In this document: in pieces, positions 51,912 through 61,230 of the stretch
How positions within the stretch are numbered: the stretch's first letter is position 1
How the letters are laid out: each line of letters opens with the position of its first letter
Assembly: GCF_003231275.1 (NCBI RefSeq)
Contig: NZ_QKVL01000012.1
Coordinates: 1-64,000 of the forward strand
Direction: 5' to 3'
Length of the DNA: 64,000 nucleotides
DNA from: Pseudomonas huaxiensis
GTDB taxonomy: Bacteria; Pseudomonadota; Gammaproteobacteria; Pseudomonadales; Pseudomonadaceae
Notes under the pieces: model-generated
The model's database searches: none
What the model was told of the DNA's origin: nothing
Seen by the model: only the letters and a program-made list of their open reading frames with translations
Position numbers and translations under genes: made by a program

Positions 51912-53093
51912 ATGCACAACAATAAGAATGCCAATGCCCGTTTCCTGCCCCTTTTGGCTGGCCTCGCCACCCTTGGCCTGACCCCGTTGGTCCAGGCTGA
52001 AATCATGCTGTACGACAAGGATGAGACGACCTTTTCCACCGACGGCTACGTCAACGCCTTCTACGTCAACAGTGACGTCGACCGCGCCGGCGAGCAGTAC
52101 GACCGTCGCCAGTCGCGGGTAAAGATGGGCTTCCTGCCCAACTATCTGGGCTTCAACATGACCAAGCAGATGGGCGACCTGAAGCTCGGTGGCCGCGCCT
52201 CGTTCTGGGTCACCATCAACGACAGTGAACAGAACGGCACCGACACCGCCATCGACGTTCGTCAGTTCTACGGCACCGTGGCCAACCCTGAGTGGGGTGA
52301 AGTGCTGATCGGTAAAGACTTCGGCCTGTTCGCCCGCTCGAACATCCTGCTCGACGAATTGCTGGCCGGTTATGGCCAGGTCAGCGACACCCTCGGCTTG
52401 GTGGACGGTGGCGGTGTGTCCTTCGGCAACATCGGCAGCGGCTACCCGTACCCGTTCCCGACCTCGCAGATCACCTACCGCACGCCCGTGATGGAAGGGT
52501 TCCGCATCGCCGTGGGCATCATGGACCCGGTCGATACCAACGACGACAGCGCGGTCGGCAAGGCCTACCAGAAGAACCCACGCACCGAGAGCGAAATCAC
52601 CTACCAGTTCGACCTGGGCGGCGCGAAGATCTACAGCTGGCTCAACGGCAGCTACCAGACCTCGGAAAACACCGACCACAACGTCGACAGCGTGACCTCC
52701 AAGGGCGTCGGTTATGGCGTACAGGCCAAGATGGGTGACTTCTCGCTGACCGGCTCCGGCTTCACTGCCAAGGGGATCAACCCGTTCTTCACCAACAACG
52801 CCGGCGAAGCCACGCTGCGCGAAGTAGACAGCAAGGGCTACCTGCTGCAGGGCTCGTACACCTTGGGCAAGAACCGCCTGGCGCTGTCCTACGGCAAGAC
52901 CAAGGATGACGGCAACGGCGCGGTGAACACCGGCGCCGACTACGAAACCCGCGGTATCGCGCTGTTCCACACCATCAACGACAACCTCAAGCTGGTGGCC
53001 GAATACAACCAGTTCGAAATCAACGGCCATCAAGGCGACGCGCAAAACGAAGACACCGATACCTTTGCGGTCGGTGCTGTTCTGACCTGGTAA
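51912..53093 (+). CDS. Gram-negative porin
   Basis: This 393-residue protein has a signal peptide (PLLAGLATLGLTPLVQA, cleaved near residue 29) and a 16-strand-type porin sequence: YVNAFYVNSDVD, GGRASFWVTIND, DVRQFYGTVANPEWGEVLIGKDFGLFAR (constriction region), and a C-terminal aromatic strand DTDTFAVGAVLTW. It would form a trimeric outer-membrane channel. The substrate is not clear from the sequence. It stands alone, followed by a long palindrome that probably ends its mRNA. Confidence 0.86.
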   Translation: MHNNKNANARFLPLLAGLATLGLTPLVQAEIMLYDKDETTFSTDGYVNAFYVNSDVDRAGEQYDRRQSRVKMGFLPNYLGFNMTKQMGDLKLGGRASFWVTINDSEQNGTDTAIDVRQFYGTVANPEWGEVLIGKDFGLFARSNILLDELLAGYGQVSDTLGLVDGGGVSFGNIGSGYPYPFPTSQITYRTPVMEGFRIAVGIMDPVDTNDDSAVGKAYQKNPRTESEITYQFDLGGAKIYSWLNGSYQTSENTDHNVDSVTSKGVGYGVQAKMGDFSLTGSGFTAKGINPFFTNNAGEATLREVDSKGYLLQGSYTLGKNRLALSYGKTKDDGNGAVNTGADYETRGIALFHTINDNLKLVAEYNQFEINGHQGDAQNEDTDTFAVGAVLTW

Positions 53094-53160
53094 ACCCCAC
53101 CACCGCGGGGCAGGGCTTCAGGTCGGCAAGGCGCATCCTGCTGACTGGAGTTCTGCTCTG

Positions 53161-53247
53161 TGGTGTCTTTTCGGGCCTCATCGCCGGCAAGCCGGCTCCC
53201 ACACTGTGGGAGCGGGCTTGCCGGCGATGAGGCCATGAAAGACACCA
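53161..53247. repeat. Near-perfect 87-bp palindrome (paired REPs)
   Basis: TGGTGTCTTT ... GGCCTCATCGCCGGCAAGCC faces GGCTTGCCGGCGATGAGGCC ... AAGACACCA with only a few mismatches, centred on CACACTGTG. It could fold into one long hairpin and terminate or protect the porin transcript. It belongs to a different REP type (CCGGC core) from that at 28. Confidence 0.85.
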
Positions 53248-53355
53248 CCCCTCTACAACCAATGCCACCACCACCCCCTACCCAAGTAGCATTCGGCCCC
53301 ATCCCCGCGCTTCGTACACTGCCGCCATCCATCCCCAATACGCTGGAGGCTGCTT

Positions 53356-54519
53356 ATGTCGCAGTCCAACGCCGAAGGCGTCCTCAGTGCTGTATCCCGT
53401 GCCATTGACGCCGAAGAGGCTGCCCAGGACCTCGCCCGGCAATTGATGCACCCGCACCTGGGCTTCGTGCTGTTTTTCTGTTCCGCCGAATACGACCTGC
53501 CGGCCCTGGCCCAGGCGCTGCAAGAGAGTTTTGGTGGGATCCGCCTGGCCGGTTGCACCAGCGCCGGTGAAATCACCCCGGAGGGCTATGGTCGCGGCTG
53601 CATTACCGCGCTCGGCTTCGACCACCGGCAGTTCTCGATCGCCGCCGAGCTGATCGCGCCGATGCACGATTTCAGCCTGATCGACGCCCAGCGCTGCGTT
53701 GAACGCCTGGTCAACGAGTGCCGCGGCAACACCCTGGCACCGATCAAGGGCCACAGCTTCGCCCTGACCTTGCTCGACGGCCTGTCCAGCCGCGAGGAAA
53801 TGCTCCTCGCCGCGCTCAACGCCGCCCTTGGCGATATCCCGCACTTTGGCGGATCGGCCGGCGATGACAATTACCTCAACCGCACCCACGTCTACTACGA
53901 CGGCGTCTTCCACAACAGCGCTGCGGTAGTGCTGCTGGTCAACACCTGGCTGGATTTCGAGGTGTTCACCACCCACCACATCCAGCCGCGTGGCGAAAAA
54001 CTGGTGGTGACCCGCGCCGACCGCACCTTGCGCCGGGTCTACGAACTGAATGCCGAGCCCGCCGCCCTGGAGTACGCGCAACTGATCGGCGTGCCGGTGG
54101 ACCAGCTCGATTTGCGCACCTTCGCCGCCCACCCGCTGGCGGTGCGGATCAACGAGCGCTACTACGTACGCGCCATCCAGCGCGTGCATGACGACCTGAG
54201 CCTGAGCTTCTACTGCGCCGTGGAGAACGGCATCGTCCTCACCGCCATGAGCCCAGGACCGCTGGTGCCGAACCTGAATAACTTGTTCGACGGCCTCTGC
54301 GAGCGGCTCGGCGACCTGTTGCTGACCATCGGCTGCGATTGCTTCCTGCGCCGCCTGGAACTGGACGGCACGCCGCAGACCGACAACGTCGAGGCGATCC
54401 TGCGCAAGCACGCGGTGGTGGGTTTCAACTCCTACGGAGAACAGTTCAATGGCATGCACATCAACCAGACCTTCACCGGCGTTGCCATCGGACGGTCCCG
54501 TGCCCGGCGATTTGACTGA
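53356..54519 (+). CDS. nosP: NosP-like nitric-oxide sensor (FIST domains)
   Basis: This protein of 387 residues has an N-terminal FIST domain (QLMHPHLGFVLFFCSAEYDLPALA ... IRLAGCTSAGEI) and a C-terminal FIST_C domain (about 220-370, LTAMSPGPLVPNLNNLF ... GFNSYGEQFNGMHINQTF). In P. aeruginosa the FIST protein NosP (PA1975) binds heme, senses NO and controls the histidine kinase NahK encoded next to it. The same arrangement here, with overlapping genes, supports the name. Heme ligands cannot be assigned from sequence alone. Confidence 0.82.
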   Translation: MSQSNAEGVLSAVSRAIDAEEAAQDLARQLMHPHLGFVLFFCSAEYDLPALAQALQESFGGIRLAGCTSAGEITPEGYGRGCITALGFDHRQFSIAAELIAPMHDFSLIDAQRCVERLVNECRGNTLAPIKGHSFALTLLDGLSSREEMLLAALNAALGDIPHFGGSAGDDNYLNRTHVYYDGVFHNSAAVVLLVNTWLDFEVFTTHHIQPRGEKLVVTRADRTLRRVYELNAEPAALEYAQLIGVPVDQLDLRTFAAHPLAVRINERYYVRAIQRVHDDLSLSFYCAVENGIVLTAMSPGPLVPNLNNLFDGLCERLGDLLLTIGCDCFLRRLELDGTPQTDNVEAILRKHAVVGFNSYGEQFNGMHINQTFTGVAIGRSRARRFD

Positions 54520-57094
54520 AGCGCGGTTGCTGATCGAGCAACTGCGCCACGAAAACCACAAGCTCAGCCGCATCAACGCAGCGCTGATCGAGCGCCTCGA
54601 GTCGGGGGCGGCGCGTCCGGACGACTCTTATGCGGCGTTCCAGCACTCGGTGACCCTGGCCGAGCAGGTGCGCGAGCGTACCGACGCCCTCAACCAGGCG
54701 ATGGCCGAACTCAAGGCCAGCAACCACCTGCTCAGCGATGCGCGGATGCGCGCCGAGACGGCGCACCAGTACCTGGTGGACGCCATCGAGAGTATTTCCG
54801 ATGCCTTCGTGCTGTTCGACACGGATCTGCGCATCGTCCTGTTCAACCAGCGCTTCAAGGCGCTCTGGGCCAATAGCCGGATCCGCATCATCAGCGGCAT
54901 GCACCTGTCGGAGGTGCGCCGGCTGATGCTGCGCACCGGACTGTTCACCGAAGAATCGCGCAATATCAACGACGAAAACCTGCTGTACCGGCTCAAGGAC
55001 GGGCGCTGGCTGCAGGTCAGCGAGCGTCCGACCCAGGGCGGCGGGCGTGTGGTGCTGCTGACTGATATCACTGAGGTCAAGCACAGCGAAACCCAGCGCC
55101 GCGAACAGGCGGTGGCGCAGAAATCCCACCTGTTGCAGCGTGCCGTGGACAACCTGTCCCAGGGCGTGGCGATGGTCAATGCCGACGGCGTGCTGGAGCT
55201 GTGGAACCGGCGTTTCCTGGAGCTCAGCGGGCTGGCGCCGATCGCCGCGCACCGACAGTTCGCCGATGTGATCGGCGACAGCGAGCTGGCCTTGCTGACC
55301 CCGGCCACCCGCGACGTCAACGGCCGGCCAACCCGGGAACTGGAACAGCGCCTGTATGACGGGCGCATGCTGGAAATCCGCACCCATCCGCTGCCCACCG
55401 GTGGCTTCGTCAACACCTTCACCGACATCACCGAGCGCTACCAGCACGCCGAGGCCCTGAGCGAAAGCGAGCGCTGGATCCGCCTGATCACCGACCAGGT
55501 GCCGGCGCTGATCGCCTACCTCAACGCCGATCTGGTCTACGAATTCACCAACAAGGTCTACGAGCAGTGGTACTGCTGGCCGCACGCGGCAATGCTCGGC
55601 CAGCGCCTGCGCGACGTGCACAGCGCCGAGCACTACCAGCGCCTGGAAACCTACATCGGCCAGGCCCTGGCCGGGGAGAGCGTGACCTTCGAGTTCGCCG
55701 AGACCAACGCCCACGGCCAAGAGCGCTACATGCTGCGTTCCTACGTGCCCAACAGCCTGCCCAATGGCGAAGTGGTCGGGATTTTCGTGCTGATCCGCGA
55801 TATCACCGAGCGTCGCCGTACCGCTGAAGCGCTGCACCAGGCGTACCAGCACCTGGAAGTGCGGGTGCGCGAGCGCACCACTGAACTGACCCAGCTCAAC
55901 CAGCAACTGCTGCGGGAAATCGAGGAGCGCCGGCGCGCCGAGGCGCGGCTGCGGGATGCCAAGCAGGAAGCCGATCAGGCCAACCTGTCGAAGACCAAAT
56001 TCCTCGCCGCAGTCAGCCACGACCTGCTGCAACCGCTCAACGCAGCCCGCCTGTTCACCAGCGCGCTGCAGGAGCAGAGCCACAGCCCGGCGCTGGTGCG
56101 TAACGTCAGCAACGCACTGGATGACGTGGAATCGCTGCTCGGCACCCTGGTGGATATTTCCAAGCTGGATGCCGGGGTGATCAAGGCTGATGTCGCTACG
56201 TTCGCCGTCGGCGACCTGCTCGACAACCTCGCCGCCGAATACGCCGCCGCGGCCGCCAGCGAGGGCCTGCGCCTGCACTATGTGCCGACTCGCCTGCGGG
56301 TACGCAGCGATATCCAGTTACTGGCACGGATCCTGCGCAACCTGCTCAGCAACGCCATCCGCTACACCCCGCAAGGTCGCCTGCTGCTGGGCTGTCGGCG
56401 GCGCGGGCGGCGTTTGTTGATCGAGGTCTGGGACACCGGCATCGGCATTCCGCTGGACAAGCGCGAAGAGATTTTCCAGGAGTTCAAGCGCGGCGATTCC
56501 CAGCGCCCGGATCAGGACCGTGGCCTCGGCCTGGGCCTGGCCATCGTCGAGAAGATCGCCGGGATTCTCGGCCACCGCATCCAGGTACGTTCGACGCCGG
56601 GCAAGGGCTCGGTGTTTTCCATCGAGGTGCCGCTCAGCCGCCAGGTGCCACGGGCTCGGGAGCCGGTGCCGGAGGTGATGCCGCTGCTGGAGCGTCTGGA
56701 AGGTGCGCGTATATGGGTGCTGGATAACGACGCGGCTATCTGCGCCGGCATGCGCACCCTGTTGGAACAGTGGGGTTGCCGGGTCAGCACGGCGTTGAAC
56801 GAAGAGGATCTGGCCGGGCAATTGCCGGCGGACGAGGCCGAAGCCGGGCTACTGATCGTGGATTACCACCTGGACCACGACCGCAACGGTCTGGAAGCGG
56901 TGGCGGCGATCAATGCGCGGCGGGTTTCACCCTTGCCGGCATTGATGATCACCGCCAACTACAGCAACGAACTCAAACAGCAGGTGCGTGAACTGGGCCA
57001 CACCCTGATGCACAAACCGGTGCGGCCGATGAAGCTCAAGGCCGCGATCAGTCACCTGCTGGGCAACGAGCTCAGCGTGGCAGGCGCCCACTGA
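54500..57094 (+). CDS. nahK: NahK-like hybrid histidine kinase (PAS-HisKA-HATPase-REC)
   Basis: This kinase has 864 residues from GTG 54500, or 881 from ATG 54449; the GTG gives a short 20-base overlap with nosP and is preferred. Order: N-terminal coiled coil, three PAS regions (from ESISDAFVLFDTDLRIVLFN, then NLSQGVAMVNADGVLELWN, then VPALIAYLNADLVYEFTN), coiled coil, HisKA with His507 (AVSHDLLQP), HATPase (NLLSNAIRYTP, DTGIGIP, GLGLGLAIV) and a receiver domain with Asp788 (LLIVDYHLDHD). No membrane segment is seen, so it is cytoplasmic. NahK feeds a multi-kinase network that controls biofilm and denitrification responses. The 3' end overlaps the convergent aldo/keto reductase gene by 23 bases. 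Confidence 0.85.
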   Translation: MPGDLTEARLLIEQLRHENHKLSRINAALIERLESGAARPDDSYAAFQHSVTLAEQVRERTDALNQAMAELKASNHLLSDARMRAETAHQYLVDAIESISDAFVLFDTDLRIVLFNQRFKALWANSRIRIISGMHLSEVRRLMLRTGLFTEESRNINDENLLYRLKDGRWLQVSERPTQGGGRVVLLTDITEVKHSETQRREQAVAQKSHLLQRAVDNLSQGVAMVNADGVLELWNRRFLELSGLAPIAAHRQFADVIGDSELALLTPATRDVNGRPTRELEQRLYDGRMLEIRTHPLPTGGFVNTFTDITERYQHAEALSESERWIRLITDQVPALIAYLNADLVYEFTNKVYEQWYCWPHAAMLGQRLRDVHSAEHYQRLETYIGQALAGESVTFEFAETNAHGQERYMLRSYVPNSLPNGEVVGIFVLIRDITERRRTAEALHQAYQHLEVRVRERTTELTQLNQQLLREIEERRRAEARLRDAKQEADQANLSKTKFLAAVSHDLLQPLNAARLFTSALQEQSHSPALVRNVSNALDDVESLLGTLVDISKLDAGVIKADVATFAVGDLLDNLAAEYAAAAASEGLRLHYVPTRLRVRSDIQLLARILRNLLSNAIRYTPQGRLLLGCRRRGRRLLIEVWDTGIGIPLDKREEIFQEFKRGDSQRPDQDRGLGLGLAIVEKIAGILGHRIQVRSTPGKGSVFSIEVPLSRQVPRAREPVPEVMPLLERLEGARIWVLDNDAAICAGMRTLLEQWGCRVSTALNEEDLAGQLPADEAEAGLLIVDYHLDHDRNGLEAVAAINARRVSPLPALMITANYSNELKQQVRELGHTLMHKPVRPMKLKAAISHLLGNELSVAGAH

Positions 57095-58079
57095 CGAAGT
57101 GGGCGACGTCGTTGAACCCGTGGGTCGAAGGGTGGCCCGGGGTGACCAGCGAATCGATGAAGGCTTCGTCTTCGGCGCTGATCTTCACCTCCAGCGCGCC
57201 GCCGTAGGTGTCCCACTGGGCCTCGGTGCGCGGGCCGACGATCGCGGAACTGACCGACTGGTTGTTCAGCACCCAGGCGATGGCAAACTCGACGATGCCG
57301 ACGCCTTTGGCCTGGGTGTAGGCCTGGATTTTCTGGGCGATAGCCAGGGATTCGGTGCGCCATTCCACTTCCAGGATGCGTTTGTCCTGGCGCGCCGCGC
57401 GGCTGCCGGCCTCGGGTTCGGCATTCGGCGCGTACTTGCCGCTGAGCACGCCGCGGGCCAGCGGGCTGAACGGCACCACACCGAGGCCATGAAACGCCGC
57501 CGCAGAAAGCTGCTCGGTCTCGACCTGACGGTTGACGATGTTGTACAGCGGCTGGCTGACCACCGGCTTCGGTATGCCGAGACGCTCGGCCAGGTTGCAG
57601 ATTTCAGCGATACGCCAGCCACGGAAATTGGACACGCCCCAATGACGGATCTTGCCCTGGCGCAGTAGATCGCCGATGGCCGAGACGGTGATGTCCAGCG
57701 GCGTGGCGTGGTCTTCGCGGTGCAGGTAATAGATGTCCAGGTAATCGGTGCCGAGGCGGGTCAGGCTGGCTTCGATGGCGTTGAAGATGTGCTTGCGCGA
57801 CAGCCCGCTGCGGTTTGGCACGCCGTCTGCCGGACCATAGCCGACCTTGGTGGCGAGGACCCAGTCGTGACGGTGGCGGGCGATGCCTTCACCGACGATC
57901 TCTTCCGAGCGACCGGCGTTGTAGACGTCCGCCGTGTCGATGAAATTGACGCCCTGGTCCCAGGCCTTGTCGATGATGCGCAGAGAATCCTCGGTACGGG
58001 TCTGCTCGCCGAACATCATGCTGCCCAGGGTCAGGGCGGAGACTTGCAGGCCACTGCGGCCGAGAGGACGGTAGATCAT
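57072..58079 (-). CDS. Aldo/keto reductase
   Basis: This 335-residue TIM-barrel reductase has the full catalytic tetrad: Asp48 and Tyr53 (DTADVYNAG), Lys78 (LATKVGY) and His120 (YYLHRED). The start MIYRPLGRSGLQVSALTLGSMMFGEQ at 58079 follows AAGGGG; the in-frame extension to 58172 overlaps a REP pair and is rejected. NADPH-dependent reduction of aldehydes or ketones is expected, substrate unknown. It converges on nahK with overlapping 3' ends. Confidence 0.85.
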   Translation of the reverse strand: MIYRPLGRSGLQVSALTLGSMMFGEQTRTEDSLRIIDKAWDQGVNFIDTADVYNAGRSEEIVGEGIARHRHDWVLATKVGYGPADGVPNRSGLSRKHIFNAIEASLTRLGTDYLDIYYLHREDHATPLDITVSAIGDLLRQGKIRHWGVSNFRGWRIAEICNLAERLGIPKPVVSQPLYNIVNRQVETEQLSAAAFHGLGVVPFSPLARGVLSGKYAPNAEPEAGSRAARQDKRILEVEWRTESLAIAQKIQAYTQAKGVGIVEFAIAWVLNNQSVSSAIVGPRTEAQWDTYGGALEVKISAEDEAFIDSLVTPGHPSTHGFNDVAHFVSGRLPR

Positions 58080-58126
58080 GGTCGAAAGCCCCTTCGCGGT
58101 ATGGAAGGGGTGTTGTACAGGGGGAA

Positions 58127-58222
58127 AAGCATCGCTGGCAAGCCAGCTCCCGCCGTGGGCTGGGTCAGTCACAAAAACTGGGGCATGACACAGATCCTGT
58201 GGGAGCCGGGCTTGCCGGCGAT
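58127..58222. repeat. Inverted REP pair upstream of the aldo/keto reductase
   Basis: CATCGCTGGCAAGCCAGCTCCC and GGGAGCCGGGCTTGCCGGCGATG are inverted around a 50-base spacer. It abuts the composite repeat starting at 58225. Confidence 0.75.
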
Positions 58223-58224
58223 GA

Positions 58225-58612
58225 GCATGGGTATCTACACAATTTATGGTTATGCAGTGGCTACCATGCGTCAGCCGACATGCCTTCAGCGCCCGTGAGA
58301 TCGAGCGCCGCCCGCGCGGCGCATCGCGAGCGAGCTCGCTCCTACAGTGGTTGCAACGTACCTATGTCTGTCAGGCCATGGTTGACCGCCATGTTTGTAC
58401 GACGCGGTATCGAGTCGCCCCAACAGCCTTTGACAGGCCATGGTAGGTTGCGACCACTGTAGGAGCGAGCTCGCTCGCGATGCGCCGCACGGGCGGCGCT
58501 CGGTCTTGAGAGCGCTAGAAAACTTCTGGCATGCGCCTAGTCGCCACTACTCGGTCTTTTGACAAGCGCCTTCCAGCCACCACATGACCGAAAGATGTGT
58601 AGATACCCATGC
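58225..58612. repeat. Composite repeat with exact 16-bp terminal inverted repeats
   Basis: The left end GCATGGGTATCTACAC and right end GTGTAGATACCCATGC are exact inverted repeats bounding 388 bases. Inside, two REP palindromes (core GAGCGAGCTCGCTC) face each other at about 58320-58345 and 58457-58482, followed by GGGCGGCGCTCGGTCTTGAG and AGCGCTAGAAAACTTCTGGC. It lies between the aldo/keto reductase start and the MFS gene 3' end; no gene is present in 58080-58639. Confidence 0.8.
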
Positions 58613-58639
58613 GGCGATGAGGCCCTCAAGTAAGAACCC

Positions 58640-59968
58640 CTAGCGAGCAGTAACCGCCGCCCCCTGGCGATTCCGCGAAACCCGCAACGCCACCAGGCTG
58701 CCAAACACGATCAAGCCCGCCAGCGAATACAGCGCCGCATCGGTCGAGCCCGTCTGGTCCTTGATCCAGCCCACCAGGTACGGACTGAGGAAGCCCGCCA
58801 TCTGCCCGACCGAGTTGATGATCGCCAGACCCGCAACGGCCGTGCCGGCGCTGAGAAGGGCGGTGGGCATTGGCCAGAACATCGGCAGGCCAGTGAGGGC
58901 GCCCATGGTGGCGATGCTCAGGCCGAGGATGGCGATGACAGGGTTATGGGCGAAGTTCACCGCGATCAGCAGGCCGATGGCCCCCATCAGCATCGGCACC
59001 ACCAGATGCCAGCGCCGCTCATTGCGCAGGTCCGCCGAGCGCCCCACCAGCAACATGAATACGCCGGCCAGCAGATACGGGATCGCGCTCAGCCAGCCGA
59101 TCAGCAGGGCATCGCTGAAACCGAGGCTCTTGATGATCGACGGCAGCCAGAAGTTGATCGCGTAGACACCGCTCTGAATGCAGAAATAAACGAATCCGAA
59201 GGTCCAGATCAGCGGGTTGGTCAGCACCGACATCAGGCCGTCGCTGATGGTGCTCGGCTTGTTCGCCGCGTCCTGCTGCAGGTCGGCAGCCACCGCCTGA
59301 CGCTCGGCCGGGCTCAGCCAGCCGGCCTTGGCGAAGCCGTCACTGAGCAGGAACACCGCCATGCAGCCCAGCGCCACGGTTGGCAGGCCCTGGATCAGGA
59401 ACATCCACTGCCAGCCGGCGAGGCCGCCCTGGCCCGCGGCGAAATGGTTGAGGATCCAGCCGGAGAACGGCCCGCCCAGCAGGCCCGAGACCGGGATCGC
59501 CGACATGAACAGGGCCATGATGCGGCCGCGGCGCTGGGCCGGGAACCACTGCGAGAGGTACAGCACGATACCCGGGAAGAACCCGGCCTCTGCGGCGCCG
59601 GTGAACAGGCGCAGCACATAGAACTGGGTCGGCGTGGTGACGAACAGCAGGCAGGTCGACAGCGTGCCCCAGGTGATCATCATCAGCGCGATCCAGCGCC
59701 GCGGGCCGAAGCGGTTCAGCGCCAGGTTGCTGGGCAGGCCGCAAAGCACATAGCCGATGAAGAAGATCCCGGCGCCGAGGCCGTAGATGGTTTCGCTGAA
59801 GTTCAGGGCGTCGAGCATCTGCAACTTGGCAAAGCCGACGTTGACCCGGTCGAGGTAGTTGAACAGGTAGCAGATGAAGATGAAGGGGATCAGCCGCAGG
59901 GTGATGCGCCGGTACAGCGCGTCGCGGTTGATGTCGTGGCCGTGGTCAGAGGCAGGGCTGGATGACAT
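58640..59968 (-). CDS. MFS transporter, anion:cation symporter (ACS) family
   Basis: This 442-residue permease has 12 predicted membrane segments and the ACS pattern: RLIPFIFICYLFNYLDRVNVGFAKLQM in helix 1, YVLCGLPSNLALNRFGPRRWIA and GAAEAGFFPGIVLYLSQWFPAQRRGRIMALFMSA. Relatives carry tartrate, galactarate, glucarate, phthalate or glycerate-like anions. It is divergent from a CdaR-type regulator, and a glycerate kinase gene follows that, so a sugar diacid or D-glycerate is the likely substrate. The ATG at 59968 is preferred over the in-frame upstream start at 60070. Confidence 0.84.
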   Translation of the reverse strand: MSSSPASDHGHDINRDALYRRITLRLIPFIFICYLFNYLDRVNVGFAKLQMLDALNFSETIYGLGAGIFFIGYVLCGLPSNLALNRFGPRRWIALMMITWGTLSTCLLFVTTPTQFYVLRLFTGAAEAGFFPGIVLYLSQWFPAQRRGRIMALFMSAIPVSGLLGGPFSGWILNHFAAGQGGLAGWQWMFLIQGLPTVALGCMAVFLLSDGFAKAGWLSPAERQAVAADLQQDAANKPSTISDGLMSVLTNPLIWTFGFVYFCIQSGVYAINFWLPSIIKSLGFSDALLIGWLSAIPYLLAGVFMLLVGRSADLRNERRWHLVVPMLMGAIGLLIAVNFAHNPVIAILGLSIATMGALTGLPMFWPMPTALLSAGTAVAGLAIINSVGQMAGFLSPYLVGWIKDQTGSTDAALYSLAGLIVFGSLVALRVSRNRQGAAVTAR

Positions 59969-60129
59969 GGTTCTCTCTCTGTTGTTATGGTTGTGCGGCA
60001 TCCCGCGGCGAGGCGGGCGCTTCAACGAAGTCTCGACCAGCGCAGGAGCCCTGTCTTTGTGCTTTTGCACAGCATTTACGGCGCACGGCTGTGCTGCCGA
60101 CCAACCTGTAGACCTTCAAGGAACTGCGC

Positions 60130-61224
60130 ATGTTCGAACTGGACCATGACCTGGCGCAGGACATCGTCGACCGGGCGATGGCGATTCTGCCCCACAACGT
60201 CAATGTCATGGACAGCCAGGGCCTGATCCTTGGCAGCGGCGAGCGCCAGCGCATCAACACCCGCCATGAGGGCGCGCAACTGGTGCTGGCCAACGAGCGT
60301 ATCGTCGAAATCGACAGCGTAGCCGCCAAATGCCTCAAGGGCGTGCAGCCGGGGGTCAACCTGCCGTTGATGCTCGATGGCCGGCTGATCGGTGTGCTCG
60401 GCATCACCGGTGAGCCGCAGCAACTGCGCACCTACGCCGAACTGGTGCGGATGACCGCAGAAATGCTCCTGGCCCAGCGTCACCTGCAAGTCGAACAGCA
60501 ATGGCGCCGGCAGCGCTGCGACGACCTGCTGGCCTTGTTGCTGGGCGGCAGCGGCGACGCGCCGCGGTTGGTGGACGAAGCCCGGCAACTGGGCCTGAAA
60601 CCGCAACTGCCGCGGATTCCCTGCCTGTTCGAACTGGATGAGGGCCCGGGCGCGGAAGCGTTGTCGGTGTGGCTGATGCAGCGCTACCCGGACAGTTGGT
60701 GCGTAAGCCCGGCGCGACAATCACTGCTCTGGTGCCGCCCGGCAACCCTGGTGCTGGATGAAACGCGGCTGCTGGAAAAACTCCAGGGCCAGGGCTGGCA
60801 GGTACAACGCCTGGCGGTGGGTGGCGTCGCCGATGGCGTGGACAAACTGCGCCGAGGCTACCGCCGCGTGCGCGACCTGCTGGCCTACGGGCAAGACGTA
60901 GTGCCTGATGAGCGCCTGCTGACCCTGGCCCGTTTCCGTTTGCCGGCATTGCTCTGGCGTCATCGCCAGGACGACGCCCTGGATGAACTGCTCGAGCCCC
61001 TGCAACGCATCCGCGCCAAGGACGTCAGCGGCCAGTTGCTCGCAACCCTGCGTGCCTGGTGCGCCCACGACGGCCAAAGCCAGGCCTGCGCCGAAGCACT
61101 GGGCATCCACCGCAACAGCCTGCGTTACCGGCTGGAGCGGATTGGCGAATTGAGCGGCGTGGACCCGTTGCGGCTGGAGGGGATGTTGAGTTTGTATCTG
61201 GGATTGCAGCTACTGCCAGCCTGA
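60130..61224 (+). CDS. cdaR: CdaR-family sugar-diacid regulator
   Basis: This 364-residue protein has the diacid-recognition domain at the N terminus (LAQDIVDRAMAILPHNVNVMDSQGLILGSGERQRINTRHEG) and a PucR-type helix-turn-helix at the C terminus (ACAEALGIHRNSLRYRLERIGELSG, about 325-350). CdaR proteins activate genes for glucarate, galactarate and glycerate use when the diacid or glycerate is present. It is divergent from the transporter gene and upstream of the kinase gene. The ATG follows AAGGA. Confidence 0.86.
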   Translation: MFELDHDLAQDIVDRAMAILPHNVNVMDSQGLILGSGERQRINTRHEGAQLVLANERIVEIDSVAAKCLKGVQPGVNLPLMLDGRLIGVLGITGEPQQLRTYAELVRMTAEMLLAQRHLQVEQQWRRQRCDDLLALLLGGSGDAPRLVDEARQLGLKPQLPRIPCLFELDEGPGAEALSVWLMQRYPDSWCVSPARQSLLWCRPATLVLDETRLLEKLQGQGWQVQRLAVGGVADGVDKLRRGYRRVRDLLAYGQDVVPDERLLTLARFRLPALLWRHRQDDALDELLEPLQRIRAKDVSGQLLATLRAWCAHDGQSQACAEALGIHRNSLRYRLERIGELSGVDPLRLEGMLSLYLGLQLLPA

Positions 61225-61230
61225 CCAGAC

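Noticed and set aside
53161..53247. CRISPR-like or sRNA interpretation of the long palindrome
   Set aside because: It is a single pair of REPs; there is no array of repeats and spacers, and no cas genes are present.
58946..59965. Plus-strand open frame opposite the MFS gene
   Set aside because: Shadow of the transporter; very rich in Gln, Arg and His, with no hydrophobic or domain pattern.
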